Shown piece by piece: positions 22,867 to 35,404 of a DNA stretch of 64,000 nt. The stretch lies in contig NC_059543.1 in NCBI RefSeq assembly GCF_905220415.1, positions 372,001 through 436,000 of the forward strand. The letters are read 5' to 3'. Positions within the stretch are counted from its first letter, which is position 1; each line of letters begins with the position of its first letter. A program made the position numbers and the translations under genes. The notes below the pieces were generated by a model, which worked only from the letters and a program-made list of their open reading frames with translations, searched no databases and was not told the origin of the DNA. This DNA comes from Colias croceus. Taxonomy: Eukaryota; Arthropoda; Insecta; Lepidoptera; Pieridae.

Positions 22867-24619
22867 AAGTAATTTACAGAAATAAGCAAGTTGATGATGT
22901 ACCTACCTACAAACATTTCATTTCGGACTTGTGTTATTTAATAATTACCAGAAATAACAAGTTCATTTACTTTTTTTAATAGTAAAAATTATAATTTTAT
23001 TAGTTCATCAGAAAATGGACACAAACGAAAAACATGGAATAACGTCATTAGTTCACCTAAATCTGCAATCACAGTATATTGTTGTTTTTCCAAAAAACAA
23101 GTCCAACGTAGGTGTTTTCTTGCCCCCTGGTCCGTGACAAACGGACGGACACGATGGTTATCAATACGGCTTATCCGGGATTACCTCTGTATAGTTTTAG
23201 GGTTCCGCAAAAAACTGACCGTGATGGTGCATTTTGATCAAGCCTTAATATTTACGGCGCGTGTACAAGAGTAATTTTATGTCGTAATATAGGTAAGTTA
23301 TTCCGTGTAAGTTTTTAAATGTTTTTACTTCAGAAAAAATTAAAGACAAATTAGTGACTGAAATTTTGTATGAGGAATAACTAAGATTAGATGGTCTAGT
23401 ACTAGGCTAGTGTTAGATGGTCTTGAGTGGTCTGATGATATTAAAATATTAAATGTTGAACTCCTAATTGTCATAGAGTCCTATCAAGATTCAAGTATTT
23501 ACCTATAACAAAAACAATTACAATAATGCGTCTGCCCTTACAACATAAAGGGGGGCTATGGACTTTATAGATACTTAAGAAAAGAGGGCCTAACACCATT
23601 AAAATACAGTTAAATCGGGCGCCTCCTTGTCGCCGTCATGTTAGTTATAGGATAGTAATTAACGATTAGTTGGGCCCACTTTATCGGACATTATGTTGCG
23701 TCAGATGGACTGTTGTCTATTTCTGGATTCGCTTATTAACTTAGAGCTCATCAGTAAATCATTTCTTAGCAGAATCTGCTATGTAACAAATATAGAGAAA
23801 ATGGATGGGAGGACGAAGTCATTTTTATGTCCAGTTTCTACAATCTGACGAATTTTTATAACTACGAATCTGAAAATAATGAAAACCATTACCATTAGTT
23901 ATATTTGAGTAAAATTTTAACTTGCATTCAATGTATGAACTTTCACCATAAAATGTGGATATTCCCAAACCTGAGTTGCCTTATTTTATCATTGAATATC
24001 GCTCTATAAAAAATTTGAATTGATCATTTCTACCTCCATCGATCACGATTTATGTATTATGTAACAAAAGTGAATTTACATAATATTCCCCAGAGTTGTT
24101 ACAAATAATATAAAATATACTTACCAAACAAGGTACCCACAAATTTCAAGGCAAACTGTCAACTGTGTCAATATCAATCGCCATTAGCAGGCTCGTAAAA
24201 ACACACCTCAACACGAACAGTCGTTAAGCCAATTGGTTTTATGACGTCATTAATCACACTGAAATGGACCAATCATATCTAGGTAGCTGGAGACTATTGA
24301 TTGCTAGCTTTATTGCCGCTTTGACATATTTTATTATTCACATCTGAAAACACAAGCGTATCTTTGACAAAACATTGAGAGTATGTGAGTAGTTCTGTTT
24401 TATTTATATCATATATTGGCCTCTGCACAATGTTTTTGCCGCTATGCCTACATGTTTAAACTGCAGGATTTTTCTGGATTAGTATCTATGAATGTCGTTT
24501 TTTTACAACAGAAATATATCATAAGTATTGGCCACCCACCTGAATCCCAAAAAAACTTCATCATTGAAACGTCAATGGTGAAACTCGAGCAGAATCGTAG
24601 CTCGTAAATCTGGCGTTCA
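22867..24619. other. Non-coding
   Basis: No gene was recognised. Near 23140-23215 is a short fragment resembling a dispersed lepidopteran repeat (TTTTAGGGTTCCGCAAAA). A TGACGTCA (CRE-type) site is at 24242-24249. Confidence 0.35.
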
Positions 24620-24870
24620 GCACAAACACCTGTAAGCGCCATGTATTACAGCAATTACCATAAAACAATCACCCGGCTCTGATCAATCTGCCCACATCGC
24701 TAATGACTAATTACCCTTGTACAATCTCCACTACAATGTACTAATACATTCCAGAGAGCTTGAGGAAGTGCAAGCGATTCTCTACCGTATTGCATTCCAA
24801 TACAGAATCGTTCATACGGCCTTCTGGACCTGGTAACGTTATGCTCATTAAATATTTGTCTTGGAGAGTA
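24620..24870. promoter_or_regulatory. Possible conserved regulatory block
   Basis: Complex sequence with AGCAATTACCATAAAAC (Hox-like), CTGATCAATCTG (Exd/Hox-like composite) and GCTAATGACTAATTACCC within 110 bp. There is no ORF beyond chance. I infer an enhancer from motif clustering only. Confidence 0.28.
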
Positions 24871-26149
24871 TCTGTGCCAATTTGTAAGCTATTGAGTGGA
24901 TGGTAAGGGTTATTTTTGCGTGGATGTTTAGTGGGTGCTCGAGGTTGTAGAAAGATATCGGCACATAATGAGTTGAGTGGTATTTAGATGTCGTTATGTT
25001 TGTTCATGATCTTACTGTGGCTGCATTGAATTCGTTTGCAGATTTTATTCTGATTTTATGGATCATTCACAACTATCTTCAGAATTGTATCGATGTTGAA
25101 ATTTATTTTTTAACAGTTTTCAAATATTTGTCGGTTCAAATGCATCTGAATTTTATTTTACATGGCGAGATGCTAATTAATTGTCGATTTAAAGTATCGC
25201 TACCTACGGTAGGTATGTGATTGTATTTGTTTGCAATTTATAATATGAAAGAAAATGAATTGAAATATGTGTTTGTGTAAAATGTGAATTAAGAACAATT
25301 AATGTTACATTATTTATAGTCACTGTACGTGCACAATTTAAAATTATTTCCAATAAGGTAAGAATATAACTTCAAGCACTAAGTTTCTAGAAACTTCCAA
25401 GACAAGAGTGTAGATAATACCATTGGTTATCAATGCATTGATACAGGATCATATATAATAATTGCATTAGGCAGGTTTCGTCCTCTAAGTGAGTTACCCG
25501 GGCTGTGCTATAGATTGCGCCTTGATCAAGTTAGAAATAAGTTAGTGTAACCAAACTTTGATCGATGCTGGCTTTGCAGCTTACTGGTAGGGATAAACAG
25601 TATTTATAAATATTACCTATGTGATAAATAAATGAAATTGTATTGATTTAGAAGTGTCACCCATATTTATATAGGTATTGTAGGATGGTCGATGTGACGA
25701 AGTTTTAGAAAAAAAATATTGTAAATTTAGACACTGACACTTCAATTTGATTTATAGGTACTTTGACTTGTTTACTAAAATATAATACAATTATTGTGCC
25801 TTCTGTAAAAATCTGTTACTTTTGTTAATGGGATCAGTATAGTTCGTAGACGTTTGATGAGGCAATATTTAAAAACTGACCCAATTTTACTACATCTCCA
25901 TAAAAATTCCACACAGAGATATTTTACAAAAATAATTAGTAACTACTGCAATACGACATAATAATATTATCATAATTTAAAATATTATTGTTTAAAAAGT
26001 AGAGTCTTTAAAAATAAATTTGCATGTATGTATTCCTCAAATACTCAATCTAAATAATATTATCATCTCCTAAGCTGTAACACAAATTTAATTCCAAATA
26101 AATAAAACCGGTAAACACAATAAAATACTATATGATCCATATAAAACGT
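24871..26149. other. AT-rich non-coding
   Basis: Nothing is recognised. A GC-richer patch near 25465-25520 has no assigned family. Confidence 0.4.
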
Positions 26150-26420
26150 TTCGTTAACCGCACAAATTCAATCCCCACAGAATTACATTCGCTCTAAAAA
26201 AGTTATCGGCCATTGAGAAACATTACCGCAATGAATTATGTAGGACTGTTAATCTGTCTGTCAGTCCTCATCTCAATTACTGCTAATTGAATATTAAGAT
26301 GGCTACGATTGTGCGTAAAATTCCTTAATCATTGGATACTGATAGGTCATTAAATTGGTGCAATTATCATTGAATTTGATGGATCTAATTTCATTTCAAA
26401 GATGGGGGTTTCCTTTTTAG
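26150..26420. promoter_or_regulatory. Possible conserved regulatory block
   Basis: This block is dense in homeodomain-type cores (CTCAATTACTGCTAATTGAA, TTCCTTAATCATTGG, GGTCATTAAATTGG, GCAATTATCATTG) plus a GTTAACCGCACAAA stretch. It is unusually complex compared with its flanks. Function is inferred. Confidence 0.3.
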
Positions 26421-26637
26421 GTTTTAATTTTGGTTAATTATTAATTAATCAAGGGAAGGTTTTAGAGTAGGTACAACTACCTGAAGCTGTGATTTTTGGA
26501 ATCTTATGAAATATATAAGTAGTATCTGATTCATAATTTTCAATAACGTGATTTGGAATAGTATTTTGTGTTCAGGAAGAAAAATTCTACTTGATCCTTC
26601 CAGTCTGGAATATCGAAACAGTGGTTTATCTTATTAA

Positions 26638-26812
26638 GGGCCGATTTTTCAATCCTTAGTTAAAATTTATCCGTCCATTAAAGTATCACACGAACATTTT
26701 AAAATGTCACCTGTAAACTGTCATATGCGGTCAATTAGAATACATTTTTGAAATGGTAGTTTAATACGTTATTCGATGAATAAGTTTTAACCAAGGATTG
26801 AAAAATCAGCCC
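26638..26812. mobile_element. Complete PIF/Harbinger-like MITE (175 bp)
   Basis: The terminal inverted repeat GGGCYGATTTTTCAATCCTT is present at both ends, and TAA flanks both sides (26635-26637, 26813-26815). A 3-bp TWA duplication is typical of PIF/Harbinger elements. It is the best copy of the family also seen split at 2980/4962 and entering the window end at 63919. Confidence 0.82.
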
Positions 26813-27336
26813 TAAGAAGATTTTTTTTATGCACCCTCAAAGGCTAGTAATATCCAGTTACGTTTTCGTCATGATCCACACTGTTGTTATTAATTAGTAA
26901 TTTTAATATTTCTTATTGTATTTCAGCTATAAAACATTACTTAAAATCTCCACGATATAATCTATTGAGATACGGTTCCAGAGTTAAATAAAACGTCGAA
27001 ACTCCCTCAAAATAGCCCATTTCAATAGCTAAAAGGTAATAAAAGAAATATTGGCAGAACATTCATACATCGCAACAAAGTGGCAATGAAGGAAGACATG
27101 TAAAATAATTATTGACAATAAAAATACGATATCGCACCGTACGTCGTAAACGTCGTGTCGTGTGCGATATATTATCGTGATATGAACGTGTGAATTATAT
27201 TTAATGTGCTCATATTGATTTTAACTCGTTTATCTATGTGATTCCTGATTTATTTGCTTTGACTGTTTTTAAAGCGTGAAAGAAGACGCTTTTTCTCTGC
27301 GGTTTCCATCTGAACCTTAAGGAAAAATGCAATTTA

Positions 27337-27532
27337 TCTATACTAATATTATAAACCTGAAGAGTTTGTTTGTTTGAATGCGCTAATCTCAGGAACTACT
27401 AGTCCGATTAGAAAAATTCTTTCGGTGTTAGATAGCCCATATTTTATCGAGGAAGGCTATAATATCATCACGCTAAGACGAGCGCATCAACACGAGCGGA
27501 GTAATGCGGGTGAAACTGCGGGACACAGTTAG
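27337..27532 (+). mobile_element. Older Helitron copy (196 bp)
   Basis: Starts A|TCTATACTAATATTATAAAC. The 3' hairpin (GCGGGTGAAACTGCGGG) ends in TTAG instead of CTAG, followed by T. It is the same family as the opposite-strand copy at 60860-61068, sharing TTTGTTTGTTTGAATGCGCTAAT and GTGTTAGATAGCC-type sequence. Confidence 0.7.
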
Positions 27533-28739
27533 TGATAAATAAAGGTGTAAGGCATAATGAAAACATTAAGCGTACCTACATAAACATGACCAAAATCCAC
27601 TCATATTTTAACTGAGCCAATCAAATAATGAGATCACGTAGTATTTTGTATTCAGATACTTTTATTGTGGCCTTTAAGGTGGATGAATATAAACAGGATT
27701 CATAAGGATTATGCGGAGAATGGTCTTCGAGGGGGAGGGGAGGCGAGGCGTGTGGGGGAGGGGGGGAATATAGCCTTAATCCCTGGGAACGCGGTGCGAT
27801 GGAATTGAATTGGTTCTTGTATGTAAATTGTCGCGTGTTAGTAAATAAATATACGGAGCACTGATTTAAAGCAGTCGTTGAAAACGGGGCACCTTTAAAA
27901 AATTGCTTTTTTTCGATTTCGCTGGATTTGGGCGGCTTTGGTAGATGGATAACAACTATAATGTTTGAATCAAGTTTGATTGATTTGGAGTTGGTTGAGA
28001 AGATATGCCACTCAATACTACGCATTTTGTTATCATTTTAGATAAATAATTATATTTGAAATTAAGAGCAGATTTCTTAGATCCAATCTTTCATTCTAAT
28101 TCTTGCTGGATGATTCTCGCTCCAATATAATGTTTTTTCTTTATCAATAAAAGCAGTGAAATATTAATATACGTAAACTCACTAATGTAGGAGATTAAAA
28201 TTTCTCCATGTTTTCTTACATATTTTTCTGATAAGTCTAGATTTTCATCCACGATTTAGCATAACATATAATGAGTTATAAATACATAAATAGCGCATAC
28301 ACTGGCCGTCCGTTTGTCACAATAATTCGCCGTTTGTATTCATACGGCTGCGACATGACTCCACTTCATCTCTTTATTACGTTTATTGTTGGCTGGAGCT
28401 TAAGATATGGGCCTTTTGCTACGCTCCGTGTGAGCTAGGCTTTATAAGGCTGATTTGTTTCAGAATTTGATGGGGATGTTAAGTTGTAGTTTTAAGATAT
28501 GTGAAGATTAAAGATTTGAGTGTGAACTTTTAATGTGGAGGTGTAGTGTAATATAAAATTAATATAGTATTACTAGCTTATACTGTAAATTTGACTACAT
28601 GAAACTAATGCTATGCGCCCCGAATCCCGATTGCAAGCAGGTTAATATATTATTATTATCTACTACGTTAAAAACTGTTAACAGGAACAGTTGACTTTAT
28701 TAACATTTTTCAACGTATTGACAAAATAATGGTACCTAC
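27533..28739. other. Non-coding with a G-rich tract
   Basis: 27731-27766 on the plus strand is a purine run with several G4-G7 blocks, a candidate G-quadruplex. A 134-codon minus-strand frame (28025-27621) runs through this tract and gains a proline-rich stretch from it. It has no recognisable domain and I regard it as chance. Confidence 0.4.
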
Positions 28740-28889
28740 CTGAACCATGATATTGATAATGGCTATGTTTAGACACATAATATGGCTTCACATAAATTGT
28801 CTGATTCGTTAGCCAGCAGGTCTGTTTAAAAAAAACGTCCCCTGTAAACCTACGTAAACTACTATAGATCATTTTTACTCTCCGACTGA
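28740..28889 (-). other. Possible first exon of an unknown transcript
   Basis: On the minus strand an initiator-like TCAGTC (28889-28884) follows a GC-richer 100-bp region (to about 29030). An ATG is at 28872, the frame stays open for 44 codons, and it runs into a donor-like CAG|GTAGGT at 28740/28739. The arrangement looks like promoter, short leader, exon and splice donor. I do not recognise the peptide and found no second exon, so it may be coincidence or a non-coding RNA. Confidence 0.22.
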
Positions 28890-30607
28890 ACACACTGTCA
28901 CTCGTTGTTGTGACCAAACTAGCATAACAAATACTAAAACAATAACATCACGCGCTCAACTTGTCGGTTTGTCCGAAACATCCGCCCTGTCGCCGACAGC
29001 GTCCGGGCCAGCGACTGCATAAACTTGTAGGCTTTTGTTTTAAAGTTATGTTGTTATATACTAGATAAAACTAAATAAGAAGTCAAGGAATTCTGTCTTT
29101 AATGTGTACAATATTGCGTACAGATGATAGGTATTTAGTACAGAAAAATACAACTTTACTATACGGTTTGTCCCAATATATAAATGTATTGCTCTACCTC
29201 ACAATCAAAACCCATGATTCCTGTTATTCCTGGAGATCTCAAGCATCTATATGCAAATGGTGACAAACAGCCGCCTACGTTTACAAACGCTCAATATATT
29301 TTTATGGTTCAGGAAAAGCCGAATTTTTACCACAGCCAAGTGCAATTGGTTATACGAAATGCAACCTTATTACTGGGGGAGTAAGGTTGTTGTTTGTGAT
29401 CGTGGTATTGTAGGTGGTTCCCCGTCAAGATATTGTTTCGTACTTTATGATGTGAATCGGGATTTCACGGCAACTTGGGGCATTCGAGTATTTGCTAGGG
29501 TGCACGATTGCATGTAACTCAGGCTGAGCATTCATATTTTATCGCCTTGTTTATTGCTATTTCATTATGTTTTTTGTTGATTAATTTTGCAACCTGTACG
29601 TGTTATGTTGGGATGAAGTTGTTTTGTTGTTTGTGGCTTTTTGCAAATCTATTTACTGTATTGATAATAGGAGAGTCGAAAGTTTGGATCTAGTAAAATA
29701 ACAGCTATAAAAGTTTCTAAAACTTCTGATGCTACTAATATTGTCATTTGTTTGTGCCATGATTTAAATATATAGGTATAATGATGTTTAAATAAATGTA
29801 TAATATCATTGCTATTAAAGTCTTGTAAATAACTTTATCAGTAATTCAGCAGTTACCTACAATACAACACAGTATTTAGTAAATACCTATCGACATAGTA
29901 TACATAGTGATTACAAATTTCAATTAATGAATTATTACATAAAGATTTTGAAAGTGCTGAAGAATTTCTTCTTAACTCTTTCTCTATCTAAAATTGACGA
30001 CACTATCTATACACAATTACATCGTTCGCATATAAAAAATCGATAACAAGGTACATTCCAGAAAATATGTTATGTATGATAAGTAAGAGTAATGTCAGTG
30101 TGTTTATATTGACAACAATCGTCCAGGGCGAGCGGGCGGCGCCCAGCGTCCACTCGTATTTCTTATTTGAAAATATGAAGGACGGGTTCTCAAAGTTTGA
30201 GGTTTATATAGTGATTTTGTTTCTTAGGTGTAGGATTGATGTAGTAATAATAAGATGGGCTGATGGTGATTTTCATGTTGCTTTTGATTTCCAATGCTTC
30301 CTGCATTAATTCTTCAATACATTTACGATTTTTTGTTATTATTGTTAGATTTTTAATGGGTATTTCTAAAATGGCACAGCTGTTGTTGTTTTTAATTCAT
30401 GATATCGTTATTTAAGGTAATTTAAAAAAGTTCTTAGGTAAAATAAGAACAATATTAATCATCTCTCATCTCTCATAAAGATAGAGTAGATTTTTACAGA
30501 TCCAGTCTGTAAGACGGTTTTCCTTTTTCAATCTTGAAATATAGGTACATTAAACTTTTCATCGTCTGATGTCGTTTACTTAATACTTCATTTAATTTAA
30601 GTGGCAG
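28890..30607. other. Non-coding
   Basis: Two short CpG-richer patches (28960-29020 and 30118-30155) stand out. No coding exon, RNA or repeat boundary was identified. Confidence 0.35.
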
Positions 30608-30871
30608 TAGATTTTTAACTGACTTCAAAAAAAGGAGGAGGTTATCAATTCGGCCGGTATGTTTTTTTTTATATATTATGTACACCGATTACTCCGAGGT
30701 TACTGAACCGATAATTACGTGATTCTTTTTTGTTCGATGCGGGATGGTGTCGAATTGGTCCCATAAAAAATTTTATTCGAATAGGCCTAGTAGTTTTTAT
30801 TTCATGGGCATTTTTGTCTGTATTTGTAAATGTTGCAAGTGCAAGTTTGGAGTCGGTTGTTTTTAACGCAG
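30608..30871 (+). repeat. Dispersed lepidopteran repeat (GGAGGAGGTT family)
   Basis: Begins AACTGACTTCAAAAAAAGGAGGAGGTT and ends TTTGGAGTCGGTTGTTTTTAACGCAGTTAT. Its ends form a short inverted pair (ACYGACTTC/GAGTCGGT). The interior (ATTCGGCCGGTAT, ACCGATTACTCCGAGGTT) is shared with the reverse-oriented copy at 37206-37705. I recognise it as a common moth repeat but cannot assign a class. Confidence 0.6.
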
Positions 30872-30876
30872 TTATC

Positions 30877-30918
30877 TACTTGTTCGATAAATAGAATTTA
30901 ATATTTATCGAACAAGTA
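30877..30918. repeat. Perfect inverted repeat, 17-bp arms
   Basis: TACTTGTTCGATAAATA (30877-30893) is exactly complementary to 30902-30918 across the 8-nt loop GAATTTAA. It starts a few bases after the GGAGGAGGTT-family repeat ends, so it may mark a replication or insertion scar at that boundary. Confidence 0.85.
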
Positions 30919-32023
30919 ACCTTTAATTTTGTATCGAACCTTTAATTTTTATAATAATATTTATTTTTATAACCTGGTTCATAAAAGTTTGAGAAGCGCA
31001 GTGGAAATCTTCCGTCCATCGCAAATTCTCGTAGCAAAGCATAACACAAAATAAACAAAGTGTTATTGTAGCTTATTTTCATAAGTTAATAGTGGACGGA
31101 CAACCCCTCTGTTATGAGTTTTTTTATTATGTATGTAAATAGATAACCTGATTGTAGCGAATGCCTAGGTTCGGACTTTGATATAAAAATATTATGGCTC
31201 TTATATTTTTATTGAAATTATTAGAATATTTTTGGACTAAGTTACTAATTTATATAGAGTCGGTTCGATTCACGGAGTCGACTTGATAGTACAGACTCTA
31301 TTAATTTATTGTAATAATCAATTCATAAATATGTGATAAGCATCTATCCCTGACACCAGAAAGGAAGCAGAACTTTTTTCGTTTCAATTTATAATATATC
31401 AATCAATTTATATATGATAAGATCGGATAATATGTAGGTACCTACTTATGATTTCAATTTTAACAAATTAAACGTTCAAACATTGTACTAATGGTCTATA
31501 TTCTAAAATTAAATGGAATATTAACATTGATAATTTATAAAGAAAAATAAATTGCGACTCTATATAGGGTACCCATATATTTATTAGTATATTGTGATTG
31601 GAGTAAACAATATTGAAACTATTTCATCAGGATTATATGCTCACCAGCAACTTGTACCCACGTCACGTTTCTGGCGTTTTTTGTTTGGAGCTACATAAAA
31701 TTATATAAATATATAGATGAACATAATATTATATAGGTCTAGGTTGAAGAGTTATTTTGCATAGAGAAGACGTTGGTACTCGGTAATGCTTATTATTTTA
31801 TTGTAATATTTTATAGTATTTGAGAATTTTATAAGGCTTTTTAAACCTTAAAATATCCTATTAAGCCATGGATTTCTGCCATGTCATCATCAACATGTTT
31901 TCTGTATTTATATTTACCTGTAGGAATACGCGTTTTCTAGTGTATATTGGCAAATGATTCCTCAGATAAAATACTTTAAAGAACAGATAATATTTTTAAT
32001 ATTTTTATGTTATCAATATATTA

Positions 32024-32027
<4 letters not shown>
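30919..32027. other. AT-rich non-coding
   Basis: No gene. A direct duplication of AACCTTTAATTTT lies at about 30919-30955. The rest is simple AT-rich sequence up to the poly(T) run. Confidence 0.4.
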
Positions 32028-32065
<38 letters not shown>

Positions 32066-32370
32066 TTTTATCATTATCTTAATTAATTATTAAACATTCA
32101 AAATACAAGGACATAGATATGCATTGTACCAGATGATTAACAAAGATAATATGAACTGCAGGCCTACACTAAGGCAGCTTGTATTGTAGGCCTGCAACCC
32201 TTCCTAAATATTACAAAAGGTACGTACTCATTATATAATTTTAAATTATTTATACATAACGGATTTTATTAAGATTAAATTTACAATATTTTATTTTTAT
32301 TTATTAATTTATATACTAAATGAAATCTGCGCCTATATTAACGCCTTTATTTATAAGTGTGTAACTATGT

Positions 32371-32442
32371 GTGAATGTGTGTGTGTGTTCGCGTGTGTGC
32401 GTGTGCGAGTGTGTGTGTGTGTGTGTGTGTGTGCGTGTGATT
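32371..32442. repeat. GT microsatellite in LINE 3' region
   Basis: Interrupted (GT)n repeat with an uninterrupted core around 32411-32432, lying between ORF2 stop and the poly(A) tail of the LINE. Confidence 0.85.
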
Positions 32443-32470
32443 TGTGGCAAGACTGAGAAAGTAAAATGGT

Positions 32471-35404
32471 TCAGACAATAACTTTAAGCATTTGCTCTAT
32501 TGCTTCATAATCATGCCCTATCAACCAGTTTCGTATGGCACTGTTGGCATCTCTTATGGACATAGAAGGCAGAGCTCCAATATCTTTGGCCATTCTATTG
32601 TATATGAGAGGTCCAAGAAATGTTTGCTGGCGTTGAGCAAGTTTAGTGCTTGTTTTGGGCTGAGAGAATACTTTATCTTTCCTTCTTTTACCTATAGGAT
32701 TAGAGCTGATTAATCGGTGCTGATTAATGAGAATTTTTTGAATAAAGAGTTGTCTTACAGATAGTACCCCACATTCAGCGAATAATTCTGATGTACCAAA
32801 ATAAAAAGGCCTGGAAGTAGCGACTTTCAATACCGCTCGTTGAGCCCGTTCCAGTATTAACATGTTGGTACTTGGAGCACCTCCCCAAGATCTACAGCAA
32901 TAAGTTAGTAGTGGCTTACAGAGTGCATTGTAGACTTTAATTATTAGGTCACGATCTGCGACTTCTCGGAGATTTTTAAAAACATAAATGAGCTTTCGAA
33001 TTCGCTTACTTTGATACTCAATGTGAGGTTTCCAGCAAAGTCTGCTGTCTAGGATAATTCCTAAGTACTTGATGGAGGTGACGCGTTCCAGTTCAGGACA
33101 TGCACAGGAAGAAATATGGCAGCTCAGATGCGCTTTTAATGAAATTTGCTCAGGACGATTACGCGTTTGGGAGAAAAGTATATACTTGGTCTTTGCTATA
33201 TTAAGTGAGAGCTTATTTTTCTGAAGCCAAGTAATTACTAGTTTTAATCCTTCCTCAGCATTTGACTGAGCTTCCTGCCAACTGTTCCCAGTGAATATTA
33301 GAGCAGTGTCGTCAGCATAGGAGAATATTTTACCTTGCTTCAAGGAGATATTAAAGAGGTCATTAACGTAGACCAGAAAAAGACTCGGTCCGAGTACACT
33401 GCCCTGCGGTACACCATAGCTAACTTCCCGGTTTTCACTTATATAGTCACCAATTTTAGTTTTTTGTTTCCTGTTTGTGAGATAATCTTTTAACAAAGAT
33501 AGTGCATTTTCCCTGATACCTACTTTCTCTAGTTTTTCAACAAGGGTGGGTATGGAAACTGTATCGAAGGCCTTTGCCAAATCCAGAAAAACTCCAACTA
33601 CTTTATTTCGTTTGTCTAAGTTATTAACAATGTATTCTGAGATATTAGATACTGCATTTTCAGTTGATCGGCCCTCCCTAAAACCATATTGCGATGCGGA
33701 TAGAATTTGGTATTTTTCAAGAAAACTCATTAGTCGTTTGTTTATTACTTTTTCAAGCACTTTGGATAACACCGGGAGAATAGAGATGGGCCTGTAGTTT
33801 TCGACACTATCGCTGCACCCACCCTTATGAATAGGAACAATTATAGACGTTTTAAAAGCATCAGGAAAAACCCCTGTTGTGAGACTTCGGTTGCAGATGT
33901 GAGTTATGACGGGCACAAGCACAGTAGCCGAGCTCTTAATGATTTCCGCTGTGATCCCATCATATCCCGGAGCACTATCACTCTTTAAATTTTTAATTAT
34001 TCCAAGTATTTCGTCTGGGTCTGTTTCTAACATGACAATGGAATTAGTTTGTGAAAGAGTATGGTTTATGTTAGTTGTCATAGCTGTGGATTTAATTTTT
34101 TCAGCTAGAGTCTTTCCCACGCTAACAAAGTAATCATTTATAAAGTTGATAGAACAAGTTGGGTTATCCTTTACTTTAATTAAGCCCACATTTTTATTTT
34201 CATCTCTTTCAGTATTAGTGACTTTTTTTATTGCCTGCCACGTTTTTTTAACGTTGTTTTGATGTTTTAAAAGTTCAGCTTTGTAATAATCTTTTTTCAA
34301 ATTTTTTAATAATTTCGTACAGAAGTTTCTATAACGTAGGTAAGTAGTCCTTAGAATAAGGTTATTAGGAACGTCTTTCAGTCTTATGTGCATATTGTCT
34401 CGCGTCTTTATGCAACGGAGAATTCCAGGAGTAATCCACGGTTTTAGTATTCGTTGCTTACCTGATATTTTAAAGGTCTTTGAACAATATTTCATAAGGT
34501 TAATTAACTTATTATATAAAATATCTGTCGCCAGATTTACATCCATTGCTTCGAGAACCTCACTGAAGTCGGCAGCCTTTAAATCATTGCATAATTTTAC
34601 TACGTCAATTTTAGTTAAAGTTCTACTATAGCTCAATTTACTAGATTTTTCTTTAATTATATTTAACATTACTGGCTTATGGTCAGTTACATAAGTGTCA
34701 ATAATAAGTGTGGTATATTTACACCTTGTTTTGAGCATTACATGATCAAGGCACCTATTCCCACGGGTTATCAGCGTGTGACTAGCTAGAAGTCCATGAC
34801 TAGCTAGTAAATCCAGGTATGTGGTAGAATGTTTGTCTGTACTATTGGAATGGATGTCAATATTTATATCTCCTATAACCGAGACAGTGTTGTATTTAGC
34901 GACCGTAGTAAGGACTGAATCCAACGAGTGCAGAAAAGGATCTATTCCAGAAATGGATGGTGATCTGTAAAGGGCCACAATAGCGATTTCATTTCCCACA
35001 TTCAAAAGAAGACAGTTTGCGTCTTGAAATTTTGGCTCTTTAATAGATATATCCAGACCTCTTTTTGAGTAAACAATTATGCCTCCATTTTGATTTAGAC
35101 AATTTTTAGTAGACGATGTGCTATAATTGTTCATTTTCGGATAAGGCTTCTCATTGTCTATCCAACACTCTGTTAGGATTATGATATCATATTGTATGTC
35201 TAATCTGTGTATAAGAACTTCGAGAGCTGGATAATTTTTATTAATACTTCTAATATTTAACGTTAGAATATTGAAAGAATTCTTCGTTAAAGTGACAAAA
35301 GACTTGCACTCTTCTGGCAAGCAGTTCCTAGCATTCATTACAATGAGGTTGTCTATATATTTACACAATGTAACTTGTTGATTTTTATCCATATTTAAAA
35401 ACAT
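32471..35404 (-). CDS. LINE ORF2: APE endonuclease and reverse transcriptase (977 aa)
   Basis: A single uninterrupted frame starts at ATG 35404. Residues about 44-245 form an apurinic endonuclease-like nickase with NILTLNIRSI, the catalytic-type TECW (Glu79), ALYRSPS, GDININID-like VIGDINID (about 176-183), and the terminal TDHKPV (about 240-244). Residues about 515-760 form a reverse transcriptase with YRPISILPVLSKVLEKV, motif A FLDLAKAFDTV (Asp608), GVPQGSVLGP (664-673) and the YADD active site (696-699). The C-terminal third lacks a recognised domain. The protein should nick target DNA and prime reverse transcription of its own RNA. Length and intact motifs match full-length family members, so the copy is probably young. 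Confidence 0.95.
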   Translation of the reverse strand: MFLNMDKNQQVTLCKYIDNLIVMNARNCLPEECKSFVTLTKNSFNILTLNIRSINKNYPALEVLIHRLDIQYDIIILTECWIDNEKPYPKMNNYSTSSTKNCLNQNGGIIVYSKRGLDISIKEPKFQDANCLLLNVGNEIAIVALYRSPSISGIDPFLHSLDSVLTTVAKYNTVSVIGDINIDIHSNSTDKHSTTYLDLLASHGLLASHTLITRGNRCLDHVMLKTRCKYTTLIIDTYVTDHKPVMLNIIKEKSSKLSYSRTLTKIDVVKLCNDLKAADFSEVLEAMDVNLATDILYNKLINLMKYCSKTFKISGKQRILKPWITPGILRCIKTRDNMHIRLKDVPNNLILRTTYLRYRNFCTKLLKNLKKDYYKAELLKHQNNVKKTWQAIKKVTNTERDENKNVGLIKVKDNPTCSINFINDYFVSVGKTLAEKIKSTAMTTNINHTLSQTNSIVMLETDPDEILGIIKNLKSDSAPGYDGITAEIIKSSATVLVPVITHICNRSLTTGVFPDAFKTSIIVPIHKGGCSDSVENYRPISILPVLSKVLEKVINKRLMSFLEKYQILSASQYGFREGRSTENAVSNISEYIVNNLDKRNKVVGVFLDLAKAFDTVSIPTLVEKLEKVGIRENALSLLKDYLTNRKQKTKIGDYISENREVSYGVPQGSVLGPSLFLVYVNDLFNISLKQGKIFSYADDTALIFTGNSWQEAQSNAEEGLKLVITWLQKNKLSLNIAKTKYILFSQTRNRPEQISLKAHLSCHISSCACPELERVTSIKYLGIILDSRLCWKPHIEYQSKRIRKLIYVFKNLREVADRDLIIKVYNALCKPLLTYCCRSWGGAPSTNMLILERAQRAVLKVATSRPFYFGTSELFAECGVLSVRQLFIQKILINQHRLISSNPIGKRRKDKVFSQPKTSTKLAQRQQTFLGPLIYNRMAKDIGALPSMSIRDANSAIRNWLIGHDYEAIEQMLKVIV

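Noticed and set aside
27621..28025. 134-codon minus-strand frame
   Set aside because: Its only distinctive part, a proline-rich segment, is translation of the G-rich simple tract; no domain or splice context.
29184..29517. Overlapping 66- and 88-codon plus-strand frames
   Set aside because: Two frames are open at once, neither with a recognised domain; expected by chance.
32492..34631. Plus-strand frames within the LINE
   Set aside because: They are antisense to the clearly coding ORF2.
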